From assembly GCA_025617745.1 (NCBI GenBank), contig CM046866.1, positions 15,941,725-16,005,724 on the forward strand: 64,000 nt of DNA, read 5' to 3'. Each line of letters starts with the position of its first letter. The first letter of the stretch is position 1. Below the pieces are notes generated by a model. It ran no database searches, was not told the DNA's origin, and worked only from the letters and a program-made list of their open reading frames with translations. Source of the stretch: Heliocidaris erythrogramma (Eukaryota; Echinodermata; Echinoidea; Camarodonta; Echinometridae). Below are positions 12,001 through 24,600 of the stretch, in pieces. Position numbers and translations under genes: made by a program.

Positions 12001-13510
12001 ATATTGTATTTCTCAAAAATGAGCCATTCCAGAGCGTAATTAAAGGTTGCTTTATTCTTGTGTGTTATGTGTATCTGTTATGTGTATTTAAAGGTCAGAC
12101 GATTCTTGAAGTCCTGTTATATTCCTTCGACTTTTAATAGCACCGTGCATTGTGATCCTATATAGTGAAAATAATATTTTGACTACACTGTACTTGTTTT
12201 TTAAATGATCATTTTCACCATCGACATGGCTTTCAAAGAGAGCACTCAAAGCATAGGCAGTTATAGCAGTGAAATAGGCCTGAATAATGAGAAGGAAGGA
12301 GAAGGAGTGGGAAGAAGAAGAAGAAGAGACTTGTGAATATGTGTCCCCTCTTCATTTTCTCCTTTTAATTATTTAATTGTTCTGTTGATGCTTGTTGTTT
12401 TTTCCGTCTGTTTTGTTTCAATATAATTTAGTCGTATTGTAATGATTACGCAATCAGCAGTCTCAAATCATTATTGTGTGTATGTGTGATTTTAATCACG
12501 CTTGCAGCGGAGAAAGCGAATCACCCGCTTGATAATAGATTAGACCATTCATGATTGGTGGATTTAGCGATCACGTTGTTTATCAATTGTTAGTGCGTGT
12601 CGTAAGATACTCCACTGAGGATTTCAAGCGTGTCCATGAAAATGAACCTTGTGGAAGTCACTGTGTGCCAGAATGAATTATTGAAGAACAACATTTTGAT
12701 GGAAATAAGAAGCAATGTTAAGTTTCCTTTTTCAATTTCGCTAAATAAAGGAAACTGTTTGCAGATGAAGACTGTAACAAAAACAGATTTTGCTTCCTCC
12801 TTAACGGGAAAAATGAAGCCCTCAACACTATCTTTTACAACAACATAATAATAATAGTCAACACTATAATGCTGGTTCGAATGCGTCATGTACTTGAGTT
12901 TTATATAAAGTACAGTACGTAACTGCCATGCAAATGACGTACGGACATCAAAGTTTAGACGAAGAATACTCGCCTAAGCCTATTATTACAATTACAACAA
13001 ACACCACGCACAAATTCTTATTCACAAACAACCAATCAGAACGGTGTTATAAGAAAATCCTGCATATTTTGCTTTTTAATTGAACAAATTTTCATGAAAT
13101 ATTTATTGAGTTATACCAGAAAGTGTCAGGGCAACTTACTTTTTTTGGTAGAGTGTATATGATCTAAATGATGGGGAAAAGGGACGGGTCGTTTTATGAG
13201 AATCTAGTATGAAAGGATCACTAGCAACTGCGATCACAATTACCTTCAGAATACTGAAGATGACACTATTCAATCATGAGTAAAATCATTTCATCTCTTA
13301 ATTCTAATCTTTCAATGATTTTAATTACAAAAGCACACCACAGTATACTAGTCCAAAGTCTTGTCTATTGTTTCGAAAAATTTCCCCCAAACACAAAATA
13401 TTCTTATTAACGTGTTTATGCAAATCCATTCTGGAAAGATTTGACAAGGATTTAAATAACGTTTAAGAAAAAAAGGAGACTAGACTGTTCTGTAGGTAGT
13501 GTTTAGATTG
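12001..13510. other. AT-rich non-coding DNA
   Basis: No gene or named repeat was recognised. Paired short frames on opposite strands at 12590-12890 lack domains and splice context. A short GAA-rich run lies at about 12290-12330. Confidence 0.45.
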
Positions 13511-13519
13511 TATCCGACG

Positions 13520-13935
13520 GGGAGAGGGAACTCGTTTTTCCGAAGGTTCATGATTCCAAAATACAGATTTGCCATACAAGAGGTTTCATAAAATTAAATA
13601 GGTTTCTTTATTTTGAAAATCTGTCGCATTATTCCGAAGGTTTATCATTCAAAGATTCCTTATTCCAGAAGTTTGTTCGAAGGGTCATAATACTGAACAT
13701 GACATAGCGTTTATTACTTTGAAGGTTCGAAGTCAGAAAATGACACAGAGTCCTGTTTCATTCTCGGAATTACGAACCTTCGGAATTATGAAACCTATTT
13801 CATATTTGGAATTATGAACCCTATTGCGTTTTCGGAATTATGAATCGTCGGAGTAACGAACTTTAGGAATTACGAACCTTTGGATTTACAAATCTTTCGG
13901 AATTATGGACCTTCCGCAAAACGACATGCAACCAT
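13520..13935. repeat. Degenerate TTCGGAATTATGAACC array
   Basis: About 400 bases are built from diverged copies of a 16-20 base unit such as TTCGGAATTATGAACC. The unit occurs in one orientation in the right half and as its complement (GGTTCATGATTCC-like) in the left half. The whole block is therefore an imperfect, many-armed inverted repeat. No protein-coding potential. Confidence 0.65.
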
Positions 13936-14565
13936 CCGAAAGATGAACAAGATCTCAGTCATTGTACTATTACCCTATGACTTTTGTCATCATTGTCCAT
14001 AACTCTGATCACATGACGTCGTAAGTAATGGAGAAGACCTATGGACAGGGACGTATGCAGATCATCTTGAATGGAGGGGAGGGGTCGGGGTGTCGTATCA
14101 AATTTACCTCCAAAGTAGCTGAAAATGTTCCGATAAGCAAATGATAAATGAATAAATGGGTCGTCATATTTTCAAATTCGCTAACAAGCAGAAAAAACGG
14201 TAATCAGAGTTTCAAGTTTGCCAACAAAATGTTCACATTTTCATTTTTTCCCCAACAAGCAAAAAGAAGAGAGGGGGAAAAGAGCAGTCATCCATTGCTG
14301 AGATTTGACGACAATCTATAAAAAAAAATAGAATTGGGGAGGGGGTGTCACACCCCCACCCTATGAGGCGCTCCTGCTAATGGGCGTTGCCATAAGCGAG
14401 GGATGAACCCTATCGCATCCAATCTTCTTCCACCCAGTCGACACCCTTTGTCCTACCCGTGACTCTACCTGGTGGGATGATTGTTCGACACAAGTCAACA
14501 CGCTGACTTCATCAAAGGATAATCAATGTCGGCTTGTATGTCTGTGCCACCGAAATTCAACTTTG

Positions 14566-15212
14566 ATACCCCAATCACACCAACAAGACCGACACCTGGG
14601 CCCCGTTTCATAAAACTTGTTATCAGTAAGTTACGATAGTTGTTATAAGCTACAAAACACAAAAATAGAGGGGGAGGGTGCGGGAAGGCTATGATCTATA
14701 ATATTCATTCAGTATGATTGAATGTACTATGTACTATATATTTCATTATATTATGTATTTATGTACATCAACTAAAAATGAAGTTGTATGATTTTCATTT
14801 GTACTGAATGAATGCAATAAAGAATGCAAAAAAAAAAATAATAAATTTTTAAAAAAGCTACTGAAATCCTTGTATCTGATTTGCTGAGAGCAAATTCAAC
14901 TTAGATATACCCCAGTCACACCAACAAGACCGATACCTGGGCGGCCCAGGTATCGGTCTTGTTGGCTAGGCCCCGTTTCATAAAACTTGTTATCAATAAC
15001 AAGTTACGATAGTTGTTATTTAACTACTGAAAATTTCAGTCTGAAATCATTGCATCTGATTGGCTAAGAGCAAATTTGTCATAGATATGGCAGTTGTTAC
15101 TGATAACATGTTTTATGAAACACAGAATAAAACATTACATTACCCCCGCATTGCCAAGAAACAGTCGGTGTGGAGTCGGTGTGGAGTCGGCTTGGCGGTG
15201 TGACTGAGGTAT
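14566..15212. mobile_element. Nested MITE cluster with CCCCARTCACACC ends
   Basis: The outer ends ATACCCCAATCACACC (left) and GGTGTGACTGAGGTAT (right) are inverted repeats. Inside lie a second copy of the left end (14906-14940) and two pieces of the GTTTCAT-family foldback MITE (14597-14653, 14969-15124). At 14921-14965 a 21-bp perfect inverted repeat with a 3-base loop joins two copies of the terminal sequence. It looks like insertion of one MITE family into another. Confidence 0.5.
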
Positions 15213-15361
15213 GAGAAGGGAAGATTGGGGTATAGGAGGAGGTTATATGACGTGATACGTCCTTGTAGACTCGGGTGTTTTGTAAATGGTGAAAAAAAAG
15301 TGAAATGGCATTCCCAGTGGTGATGATGTGTTAATGGAATGAGTAATCAGTATGAGGAGGA

Positions 15362-15440
15362 GAATTAGCTCAGTCAGTAGAGCTTCTGCCTGACGAATGA
15401 AAAATCATAGGTGCTTTGAAGCATTCGTTGTGTGACAATG
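15362..15440 (+). repeat. tRNA-like A-box fragment (SINE relic)
   Basis: TTAGCTCAGTCAGTAGAGC matches the D-arm/A-box region of many tRNAs, but no B box or acceptor partner follows at the right spacing. It is probably the decayed head of a tRNA-derived SINE rather than a tRNA gene. Confidence 0.3.
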
Positions 15441-15535
15441 TGCTACTCAACCGTTCCATCACAGCCCGGAGATGCAGACTAGGTTCGGTGGAAAACACTT
15501 CGTCCCTGCGACAGGACGTTGAATATAGCTAACCC

Positions 15536-15900
15536 CACCCCCCCCCCCCCCCCCCTCCCCCCCGTTTAGGAGAGTCACCACCTAGGAAAGTTAATGTTGC
15601 ACTGCACTTTTTTATGAAATGAGTGATATTCTTTCTATTTTTTATACTACCAGACGCCATCGAAGAGATCGATGCCATACGCGAGTCGGTAGCCAGTTTA
15701 ACTGACATCTGACGTAGAGGGCAGAATAACATTGTTGCCAACAACTCATACTTCACAAACCTTCCTTGATAAAATAGCACCACAATGAATCATTTACCTT
15801 GCTTATCACTTCGGAAGCTCATCATGCTAAAATAGTCCAATACGTTGAAAACTGCATGAACGACTTGACCCGTGGGGGGGGGGGGGGGGGGGGGGTGCAG
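15536..15900. repeat. Long C tract and G tract
   Basis: A run of about 25 C with one interruption lies at 15537-15563, and a run of about 23 G lies at 15873-15895. Long homopolymer C/G tracts of this kind occur throughout the window (for example 16983, 36491, 48892, 50240, 57122 and 58452). Frames rich in Pro or Gly that cross them are artefacts. Confidence 0.8.
15654..15712 (+). CDS. Candidate terminal coding exon, unknown protein
   Basis: After a good pyrimidine tract and acceptor (TTTTTTATACTACCAG), 59 bases read without a stop as a helix-forming acidic peptide, AIEEIDAIRESVASLTDI, before TGA. The entering phase implies one base supplied by an earlier exon. The peptide composition looks real, but no upstream exon was identified and no family is recognised. 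Chance cannot be excluded in so short a frame. Confidence 0.22.
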
Positions 15901-16284
15901 GGAATGGTTGCCCCAACTTTTCCCCCAAGTACACATTCTGTGAAAATATGCCCTTTCCAAAAGACAAAATGCCTTTCCGCGATAGATTTATAAACCCTCC
16001 TGAGGCAAAAATGTTCCTTCTTTATCTGATGTGCCCTTAATTTATAGGTCTGATACCCTTTCATTTATGTTCAAATCTGTTTAGTTTCTTTTGTTCTGTC
16101 ATGGCGACCCCCAAGTATAAATCAAAACAAATAAGACTTTTCTGTAATATGCTTGATGCCTATTTCCCCTGAAATCCTCAAATTTCGTTCAGTCCATCAT
16201 CTACATCTGCCATGTCGAACTGCAAAGATAGGGCAGAATGGATATTTTCAATTGCCCCAAAGTGCCCCTATGAGCTCGTCGGGG

Positions 16285-16455
16285 CTGATCTTCACCATCA
16301 TCACATCATCATTATCATCATCATCATCATTTTCGGTTATTCTTCTCCTCTTCCCCTTCTCCTCCTAATCTCCTGCTCCTTCTCCTTTTCTTCTTCTTCT
16401 TCTTCTTCTCCTCCTCTTCCCTTCTCCTCTTCATCCTCCTTTTCACTCCAATAGA
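16285..16455 (+). repeat. ATC and TTC/CTC simple-sequence block
   Basis: An ATC-rich run (about 16290-16332) passes into a pyrimidine-only strand of TTC/CTC units up to about 16450. The Ser-rich and Ile-rich frames across it are products of the repeat. Confidence 0.75.
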
Positions 16456-16854
16456 ATAAAATAGAATAGAATAAATTCAAATTAAACAAAAATCAAACAT
16501 GAATATCCAAAACAAACAAGATATTATTGTACAGTTGTTTTACAATTCTTGGAAGGGGAGACCAGTAGGAGATGGATGAGGAAAAAAGAGAGATAAAGTA
16601 AGAAATGAGAAAGGAAGGAAGAAATAAAACAGGAGGAAAGATAGAAAGGTGGGGGAGGAGAACAAATTTAGTTTAGATACATTCATTTTTTTTTTGTATA
16701 AAAGAAATAATTAGATTAGTATGATATGATTATTATGATAGCGATTCCATAGCAATCATAAGCTGACAGTCACGTGGCATCAAAAGTATTAAATGCATGG
16801 TATTTCTGGAAACCTTGAATTGTAAGAAGAATAAAGTCCAATTTCGGCAATCAG

Positions 16855-17135
16855 TGGCGGATTTAGGGGGCACATCCAGCCCGTGCCCCCTCCCCTTTTT
16901 GGAAGAAATGTATGCATTGTGCCCCCCCCCCCCTTTAGAACGATTTTTTTTTTGCTTGTCAGAGAATTATGGAGGGACCCCCATACCCCCCCCCCCCCCC
17001 TCCCCCACTGAGCGAGTTTTCGAGAGCTGGCGAGACCAAAAAATTACGGGTCTCCCTTTTCCAAAAGTTGACAAACCTGCATTTGTGTGCCCCCCCCCCC
17101 TTATACAAAATCCTGGATCCGCCCCTGTGGGCAAT
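16855..17135 (+). repeat. C-rich dispersed repeat (TGGCGGATTTAGGGGG family)
   Basis: It starts CAGTGGCGGATTTAGGGGGC. It contains TTTGCTTGTCAGAGAATTAT and CACTGAGCGAGTTTT, and ends near AAATCCTGGATCCGCCCCTG. The same modules in the same order occur at 40285-40465, 45058-45275 and, reversed, at 49140-49317. Its beginning and end are near complements of each other (GGCGGAT / ATCCGCC), so it may be a foldback element. Pro/Gly-rich frames here are not genes. Confidence 0.7.
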
Positions 17136-20100
17136 TCCAGCGTTTTGGACATGACAATTTTTCTTAGATGTAGAATAAATCACAGAGAAAATTTTTTTAA
17201 AAGCCAAACCAACTCCTTGCTTGATTATCATTGTTATATGGCAGTGAAACTCAAAATAAAAGCATGAAATCATATCATCAAGTAAAACAGTTATTGGAAT
17301 AAAGTACTCATTAAGTTACGGACATGATAGTATAACAGACATGACTTTATAGTAGCTTTCATCATTGACAAATTTTTGTGAGTTTATCGACTTGGCTGCA
17401 GAGATTCCTGAATTAAATTAGTACAATTGCATGACTTTTTTTCAAATAGGCATGGTCAATCCGTTTAGACTCTCAATTTTTAGTAATGACCAAAATAATG
17501 TGTCACGGACATTTCGTACACTTTTTTAAAAGAAATTTCATGATAACATAATTTCATCGTAACTTATTGGATAACTAATGTAGAGCTCTAATTAATTATA
17601 TTTAGTTTATTCAAAACAAGAAACAAAAATAAAATTATTTCTATTATACTGCTGATAGTGCATTAATGAGACCCATATGAATGACATTTTTAATAACCAA
17701 GACGATTTTTACAATTTTTTTGAATTGTGTTGACGTACTTTAGTCTTATTGTAATACCAATCAAATTAAGGATCCTGTTCAGCTCTTTCGTTTGATACCA
17801 GATTCATTATAATAGCACCTATACTTCAAAAGTTATATTGTGGAACTGTCCATTTGTAAAACTGTACCATGACGATATTACATTTTGTCAGATATTTAAT
17901 ATTTAATTTTGTTATCTCTATGTTGCACTTATCTTCCTTCACTCCTGAATTACACAATTGCTAAGGAGGACAACTTACTCCTCACGTTGACCATAATCTC
18001 TACATATATATCAAAATTCATGGTTCTCGAATTATCTCGAAATCGAGGGAAATTACCATGATTATGCAAACGGGAAAGGAAAAAAGGAAATGTTGCAAAA
18101 TGAGCGATATTTTGGCTTTGGGTACACTTGATGATGTTCGTACAAATTGTTTGAGGATTTGAATTCATAATAATTTGCCAAGTAAACCTCAATTTCAAAA
18201 GACATCTGAACTTTGCAAACACAGAATGAGTTATTTTTTATTCTTTTGTTAATTATTGGATGGAGGGGGGATATCCAACTTTCAAAGTCATCTGAACGCA
18301 ATAACATAACGGGAACACTTTTCTTTCTTGTGTTGATGATTAGATTAGTGGGGTCTCCAAGGACATTCAGAGTGAAGCTCACTCACTCACTAACTCACTA
18401 TACTGGGCATTTAATAAAAGTAATGAAATACAGCAAGGAATTTTTAACCTTGGAGACCCCACTAAGTATGTTATGGTTTGATAGGGAATTATCCAAGTTT
18501 TAAATTGATACTCAATACGACCTATATTGTTCTCATTTTATAGAAATCGATCAAAGTGGAGTTTCCTTACTTTTTGTGCTGGAAATATATTCAACCGTAA
18601 ATTAAAAATTCTGGATATTTGATGCCAAGGGTTTTGATGAAATATCTCGAGGTTATTTTTCCTGGTAGAGTGATCCCTTCAGTATGTGATGCTAATCGAT
18701 TTCATATAGTTATACCATATAGATAAATTATAAATATATGCATGAATATAGCTATTCTCGTTTTTTCGAACAGTCCGTGATTTTGACGCGGCTACGCCAA
18801 CATCGTGTTTAGAGTTTCCGGGAGAAAAGTAAGTTAAATTTACTTTGTTGACGACTTTTTTTTTATTGTTGGTGTAATGACATCTACATCCAGTACCTAA
18901 ATGATACGGCGGCTATCATTCTTTGAATAAGGCTTATTATTATTTGGTGGATTTCTGTATTAGCCATATCCTCTATATATCTTAGTCATTTTCGCGCTCA
19001 CACTTCCCCCTCCATGCATAATGTATTTTGCATCGATATATGTTATATGTTCGTGATAACGTCCTTTGAAATGGAGCCTTTTCATTATTATGTGTAATTG
19101 TTGTTGTTGTTGCTGTTGTTATAAACATCGATCTATTGGCATGAATAACTAGGCCTACATGTATGTTATTAAAATAAACGTCTAATCTATTTTCGTATGA
19201 GTACAACTGCCACACGCTGGAGGTGTGACCCAGCGTCAACTGATAATTCATTACTCTGGGTGACAAAAAGGTGCTCTAGAATTTCTGCTGCAGCACACAA
19301 TGATATTGTTATCTGCTGAAATAATCACTGGTGAACATAGATTTTCTTTACCCTGATTTGTCAGGAAAAAAACTATAATTCAAGCATAACTGTGAGAATG
19401 ATATTTGAGAGAAGGTCATCAAACTTTCTCAAAATGAATTTGACAATATTCAACTTTATAATGTACAAATTTCAGTCAGATACAAGTTTAAACTGTTGAA
19501 TTTTAACAAGCAAAAGTGTCATATTATGTTATTGCGTCACACCTAGTATGTACAGTTTGGGGTCCTATATAATATTAAACAGGAAATATGAAAATTAGAA
19601 TATCTTGATAATCTAAACTAATCAACAATTCTGAGTAGCATATTAATTTCCAAATTAGTTTAGTTTGGGGGTTTGTTGTTCAAGATGCATTTTGGCTGTA
19701 GACCAGTGCTATCAGTGATGTGTATACCAGTAACTATTTTGAAGTGAAATTTGAGATATAACCATGATTATTGAAGTTGTTAGAATACATTTTGAGTACT
19801 CGGTCGCGTTTAATGATTTATGTCCATGACGAAAATAATGTAGTGGCTAGGAGTGTTGATGGGGATCACAGCTTTGGTATTCCGTTAATCTGTTGAATAA
19901 ATTTTGACGCAATCTGAATTTAATTGATTCAAAAGAATTGAATTTGTTTACCACTTTCAGAAAATGGAGTCAAAAGGGGCCTGAGCTTTCGATCCTAGCA
20001 GAATCTTCGTCAGAGGCAAAAAAATATAACAAATAGAAGGGTTCTTACAAAAATGGCAAAGAAAATATCAATCGTAATGTTTCACAGAAAAAAAATCATT

Positions 20101-21590
20101 TTAAAACCTTGGACAGTTCATGGACCGAGGGTTGTACTGGATTATCTAGACGGCTTAGACAAATACATTCAGCAAACCCGGATGACATAAACCATGTCAC
20201 AATTCTCTGCTTAAAAGATAAAGTTGAGTTCTGGTCATGAGATTGAATTGTGAAAGAAACTGTCTCAAAGCGATTAGGAAAGGTTAATTATATAGCACAT
20301 AAGATTTGGTGTATGCTTTAAGGTTTTGGAATCACCAAAATGATAAGAAATTGACTGAATCCTTCTGAGATTCACATGCACTGCACACAGAAGTGAGTAT
20401 ATGGGACTACACACAAATGTTCGGCCCGAACATTTCAGCTATTTTTTGTCATATTTTGAATGTGAGAGCATTTCAAGAGCAAACCTTTTCAGGAGACATA
20501 TCTACTATATAATCTTCCAAACTAACAAAAAGAATGAAAAAGCTCACAAATTATTGTTTTACCTTTCCCAGAACTCAAGCTTCCCTTTAAATATCAAGTA
20601 ATGTGCTAAGGGCTAGTCAGACCTCGTTCCCAAAATCGCTCCGCTCTTTTTCATGTATAAAGACATTGAAAATCGTTGTTGTAAGTCATACCTCAAGGAT
20701 TTATGCTAATGAGCCCCCCTAATCGATTTTATCGTCTCGTTTGGGATCGCTCGGCCATCGATTTTGTTTTGTTAGGAAAGACCTCAAATATAATATGATT
20801 CAATTCCGTTAAAGTGACGTCAGTGGCAGAACAAGGGATAGAGGAAGTGTCCATAGTATCTGATTGACAGAATCAACAATTTAATTGTTTAAAAAAAATC
20901 GGTGAGGCCTAACCATTATTATTATTGGTGAGGTCTGTGACCAAGCCTTTATTGCATACTGCTTTGTTTTTATTGAGTTTAAACAACCCTTCCCTCCCTT
21001 CCTTCTTTTTAGGAGAAGTGCCCATGGGTCAAGAACTTGGGTAAACTACGAAGGAAATATGGTCTACAAATCGCTACACAGTCTATCAATAGCTCCACTG
21101 TACTCTCGCAAGTCCTTTGTGATTATTCGTACTGTTTTGAGATCAGGAACTCTTTGGATAAAGATATTGAATTTCAAACTTGAGATTAAAACATATCTGC
21201 TCAGCCGATACCCTCTGCCAAATGATCAAGTCTTTATAAAAAAAAATACCATCCTTTTTAATGTTTTTTTTTAAATTCATTATTGACACGTGCCTATAAC
21301 GACTCATGTTCCCAATCTTCACGTTCCTGTTTCCTTTCTTTTTCCCGTTTCTTATTCTACAACTCTCTCTCTCTCTCTCTCTTTTACTGTAAACATACGC
21401 ATACCGATATTCGTTTTAGCTTTCGCCATAACATTGATTATTTATCACAAGTGTTATATTTAGGGGGCCTAAACTTATAACGAAGTTTTGTATTGCTACT
21501 AAGTAAATGCACGTTTAGAATGTACATGTCAGCTTTGTTGAAATAATCATTGTTATATTTGTCATGATTATCTTCTCATAACATCTTAAA
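17136..21590. other. Intergenic AT-rich DNA upstream of gene A
   Basis: No exon is recognised. Apart from the small hairpin MITE at 18344-18468, this stretch holds AT-rich unique-looking DNA and a short ATTATTATT run near 20920. A (CT)n run lies at 21364-21381, about 215 bases upstream of the gene A start codon, in what should be its promoter or 5' UTR. No convincing TATA box was found. Confidence 0.4.
18344..18468. repeat. Small TIR hairpin MITE (about 125 bp)
   Basis: TTAGTGGGGTCTCCAAGG at the left is exactly mirrored by CCTTGGAGACCCCACTAA at the right, with about 85 bases between. This is a typical tiny foldback element. The frames around it are chance. Confidence 0.65.
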
Positions 21591-21596
21591 TCAGCC

Positions 21597-21666
21597 ATGA
21601 AGTTCTTTTGGGGATTGTTCATGCTGTTTTGCATCAGAATACTGACAAGTACAACCGCTAACCAGG
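21597..21666 (+). CDS. Gene A exon 1: signal peptide
   Basis: ATG at 21597 opens MKFFWGLFMLFCIRILTSTT, a hydrophobic signal sequence, followed by ANQ and a donor (CAGG/GTGAGT) in phase 1. This start was chosen because the next exon enters in the matching phase to give VEARLKAALF, a classical beginning of a mature Cys-loop subunit. Confidence 0.75.
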
Positions 21667-24600
21667 GTGAGTTTTCGTGGTCTCTTTTTTTAATAATATC
21701 GAAAGAAATTTAACTCCTTGCTGGTTTAATATAATATGATTGCCCATGGAATGCTTGGTCAAGGAGGAAATGAGTCTGTGGTTGACTGTTTAAACATTCA
21801 TCCCTGTCATCGCTGAAGGTATATTTTATCGTTTATAAAGAAAATATTTGCTTTATTTTAATTCGTCGTTTATTTTATTTCAAACAGTTGAAGCTCGTTT
21901 AAAAGCGGCTTTGTTCTCCAACTATGACAAGAGTCTTCTACCAACCCATAGCAAGACTAATGATGTCTATATGAGACTTGGGTTGAGCAACCTGAAAGGA
22001 CTGGTTAGTCAATTCCTTGCAAATCAATTACAATTTGGCGACTATTTTTTTTTTTTTTTTACATTGAAGTGTTTTGTATAGGACTGAGATGGCAAAAAAA
22101 AATCTTTCCTGTACAAATGATAAAGAGACCGGTCGTCTAAAAAGAATGGCATTTTGGACCCTTCCCATTTAAATGTTTTGGACTAATAATTTTTATACAA
22201 AGAAACTGAAATAGCAACCGATCGAGTGTTAGAAATATCAAGCCCCGCTCACACGATGCGTCAATTCGACTGCGTCAGTACCTGGGCTAATCAAGCCTGT
22301 GAAGAAAATTAATTCATACGCCAATTATTCAAAGTATTGTTTGCACATTTTGTTTGTTCATTTTGAAATCGCTTTTAAAACAATATCATGCATCCTTTCA
22401 TGATGCGCAAAAGTCCGTACAATTCACCGACGCCAATCTAACGTCAGCAAAAGACGCCTCGTGTGAACCGGGTTTAGACTTATACTTTTTTAATGCGTTA
22501 CGCGTACAGTACACACAATTTACAATTTCGTGTACCTTCTACGATTGCTCAACACCAAAGTAGGTAACTAGGGGTAAGGTGGGTAAACAAGTTGCAGCAC
22601 AATTTGCTATTATCGGATAGAGTTTATGGCGGGCGAATGTGCTTTTTCGATGTTTATTAGTTTTATATTTTCTTTTCGATCAAACGGCCCTCAAATCACA
22701 AATGGACCTGGCCTCAAGCCAAAATATCGAGCGGCCCATTGGGAAAACTCCCCCCCCCCCCCCCACCAACGCCCCATGGCCAGTCCGCCCCTGATCTTTC
22801 TGCCGCCTTATTTATTTTCCTTTTGCCTCTGCAGGATTTTTTTCAAGGAGCCATTCAAATGAACGTATGGTTAAAGATCGTAAGTACAGTGAATAAGCAG
22901 TTTGACCTCAACAACTTTATCAAAATCACCTAAATCTAATTCTGCTGGTATGATTTGCTCTTAATTTGATATGTTGATATCCAAATATGTTATTGGATGA
23001 CGGAGCATGGATATTTTTTCTTCTAAAGCTTAAGTCTCACTAGGCGAACGACCGGTTGCCGACTTCCGACAACCACCATCCCGAACACTTTCATGAAATC
23101 AACTCAAAGGTAATTTTGGTTGTATTGCCTATTGAAAAATAATTTTGCTTGTAAGAGAGATGATTTCATATATGGACCACATACTTTCCAGCCAATTGTA
23201 GACATGGGAAAGACATATTGGCTGTTTCTCCTTCATGAGCTTCTCCTTCATGAGTGATATATCCAGACATCCTTGAATACATCGTTGCTTTGCACCCATA
23301 CAATTATTTATTATTCATGTTATTCATGTATTCCAATAATTGGTGACCTATTCGTCATAACCTGGCATAAATATATAACTCATTCGGGGTCCGCTCGCTA
23401 TTCATAGAAAAACCGCTATTCATTTAACACGCGTTATGAATAGCGGTCCTTATGAATGGAGGTCCTAATGAATAGCGAGGTAATTTGTCTATGGTTTGCT
23501 TGCTATTCATAAGGACAACTATTCATAGAAAACCGCTATTCATTTAATCACGCGTTATGGATAGCGGTCCTTATGAATAGGTTGTCCTTATGAAAAGCAG
23601 TCCTTATGACTATCGAGGTTACCTAATTCATACAGCTTTGCACCGGGGATTCATAGCCTTCCCGTTAATTGCCGACTGCCGTAAGAACATCGGCCATCAG
23701 CTCGTCTACGATCGGTTGTTTATAATCGCCGAATTGATGACCGTTCCTACCAGCGGTGGTCAATCAGTTTTTGATGATCGGCGATGGGCCTACAACCGAT
23801 TGGCGACTATCCTACAATCGATCGGTAACTAATAGCGGACAGATGTTTTTTGCAGATTATTTTTTTGTTGGTTGTCAGAAGTCCGAAAGCGGTTGTAAGG
23901 CCAGTGAGACTAATGGCTTAAAACATGTCACAACTTTTAGGGTTGAATAGCTTTTCGAACTTTCTAAATGTTCATTATTATTGTCTCTATTTTGCTTATA
24001 GGAAGTAATCGGACTATTCTTTTTCAATAGTCAGAATTCAAATTGCATGTATTACGCTTTTTTAGGTTGGAAATCTTTTGGGCTTGTCCGACTTAGTATG
24101 TGACTATTGGAATACAATGACTTGTAACAGGTGGATACAATAGTTCATTACTAGGAGTTTTACGAAGAGGTAAACATTTTTTGATGCATTACGAAAATGG
24201 CCCATTTACACAGAATATATGAAATCATGAACCTTTTCAGTCGTGGGTGGACTCGCGTTTGGTGTGGGATTTGGCAGAATATGGAAATATCAGTATCTTC
24301 CGCGTCCCTTCCTCGGAAGTCTGGGTTCCTGACATCACTCTGTACAACAGGTAGGCATAATATTAATAGTCATAAGCATCGATTTGGGAAAATGGAAAAT
24401 ATTAAGTGGTAGTTAAACAATAAATCAAAGGTTAGTCAATGACAAATCGATGGTAAGTTAATGGTAAGATTTGGGGCATTAAAGTTCATCTGTGGTACGT
24501 CAATGACGGTCACTGTTTTAGGGTTAATTATAGATTCATGGTACATTAGTGATGGGTCAATCGTCGGTTGAACTTGTAGGTAAATATGAAAGAAATTAGA

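Noticed and set aside
16797-17273. 156-codon and 104-codon Pro/Gly-rich frames
   Set aside because: Produced by C/G tracts of the dispersed repeat.
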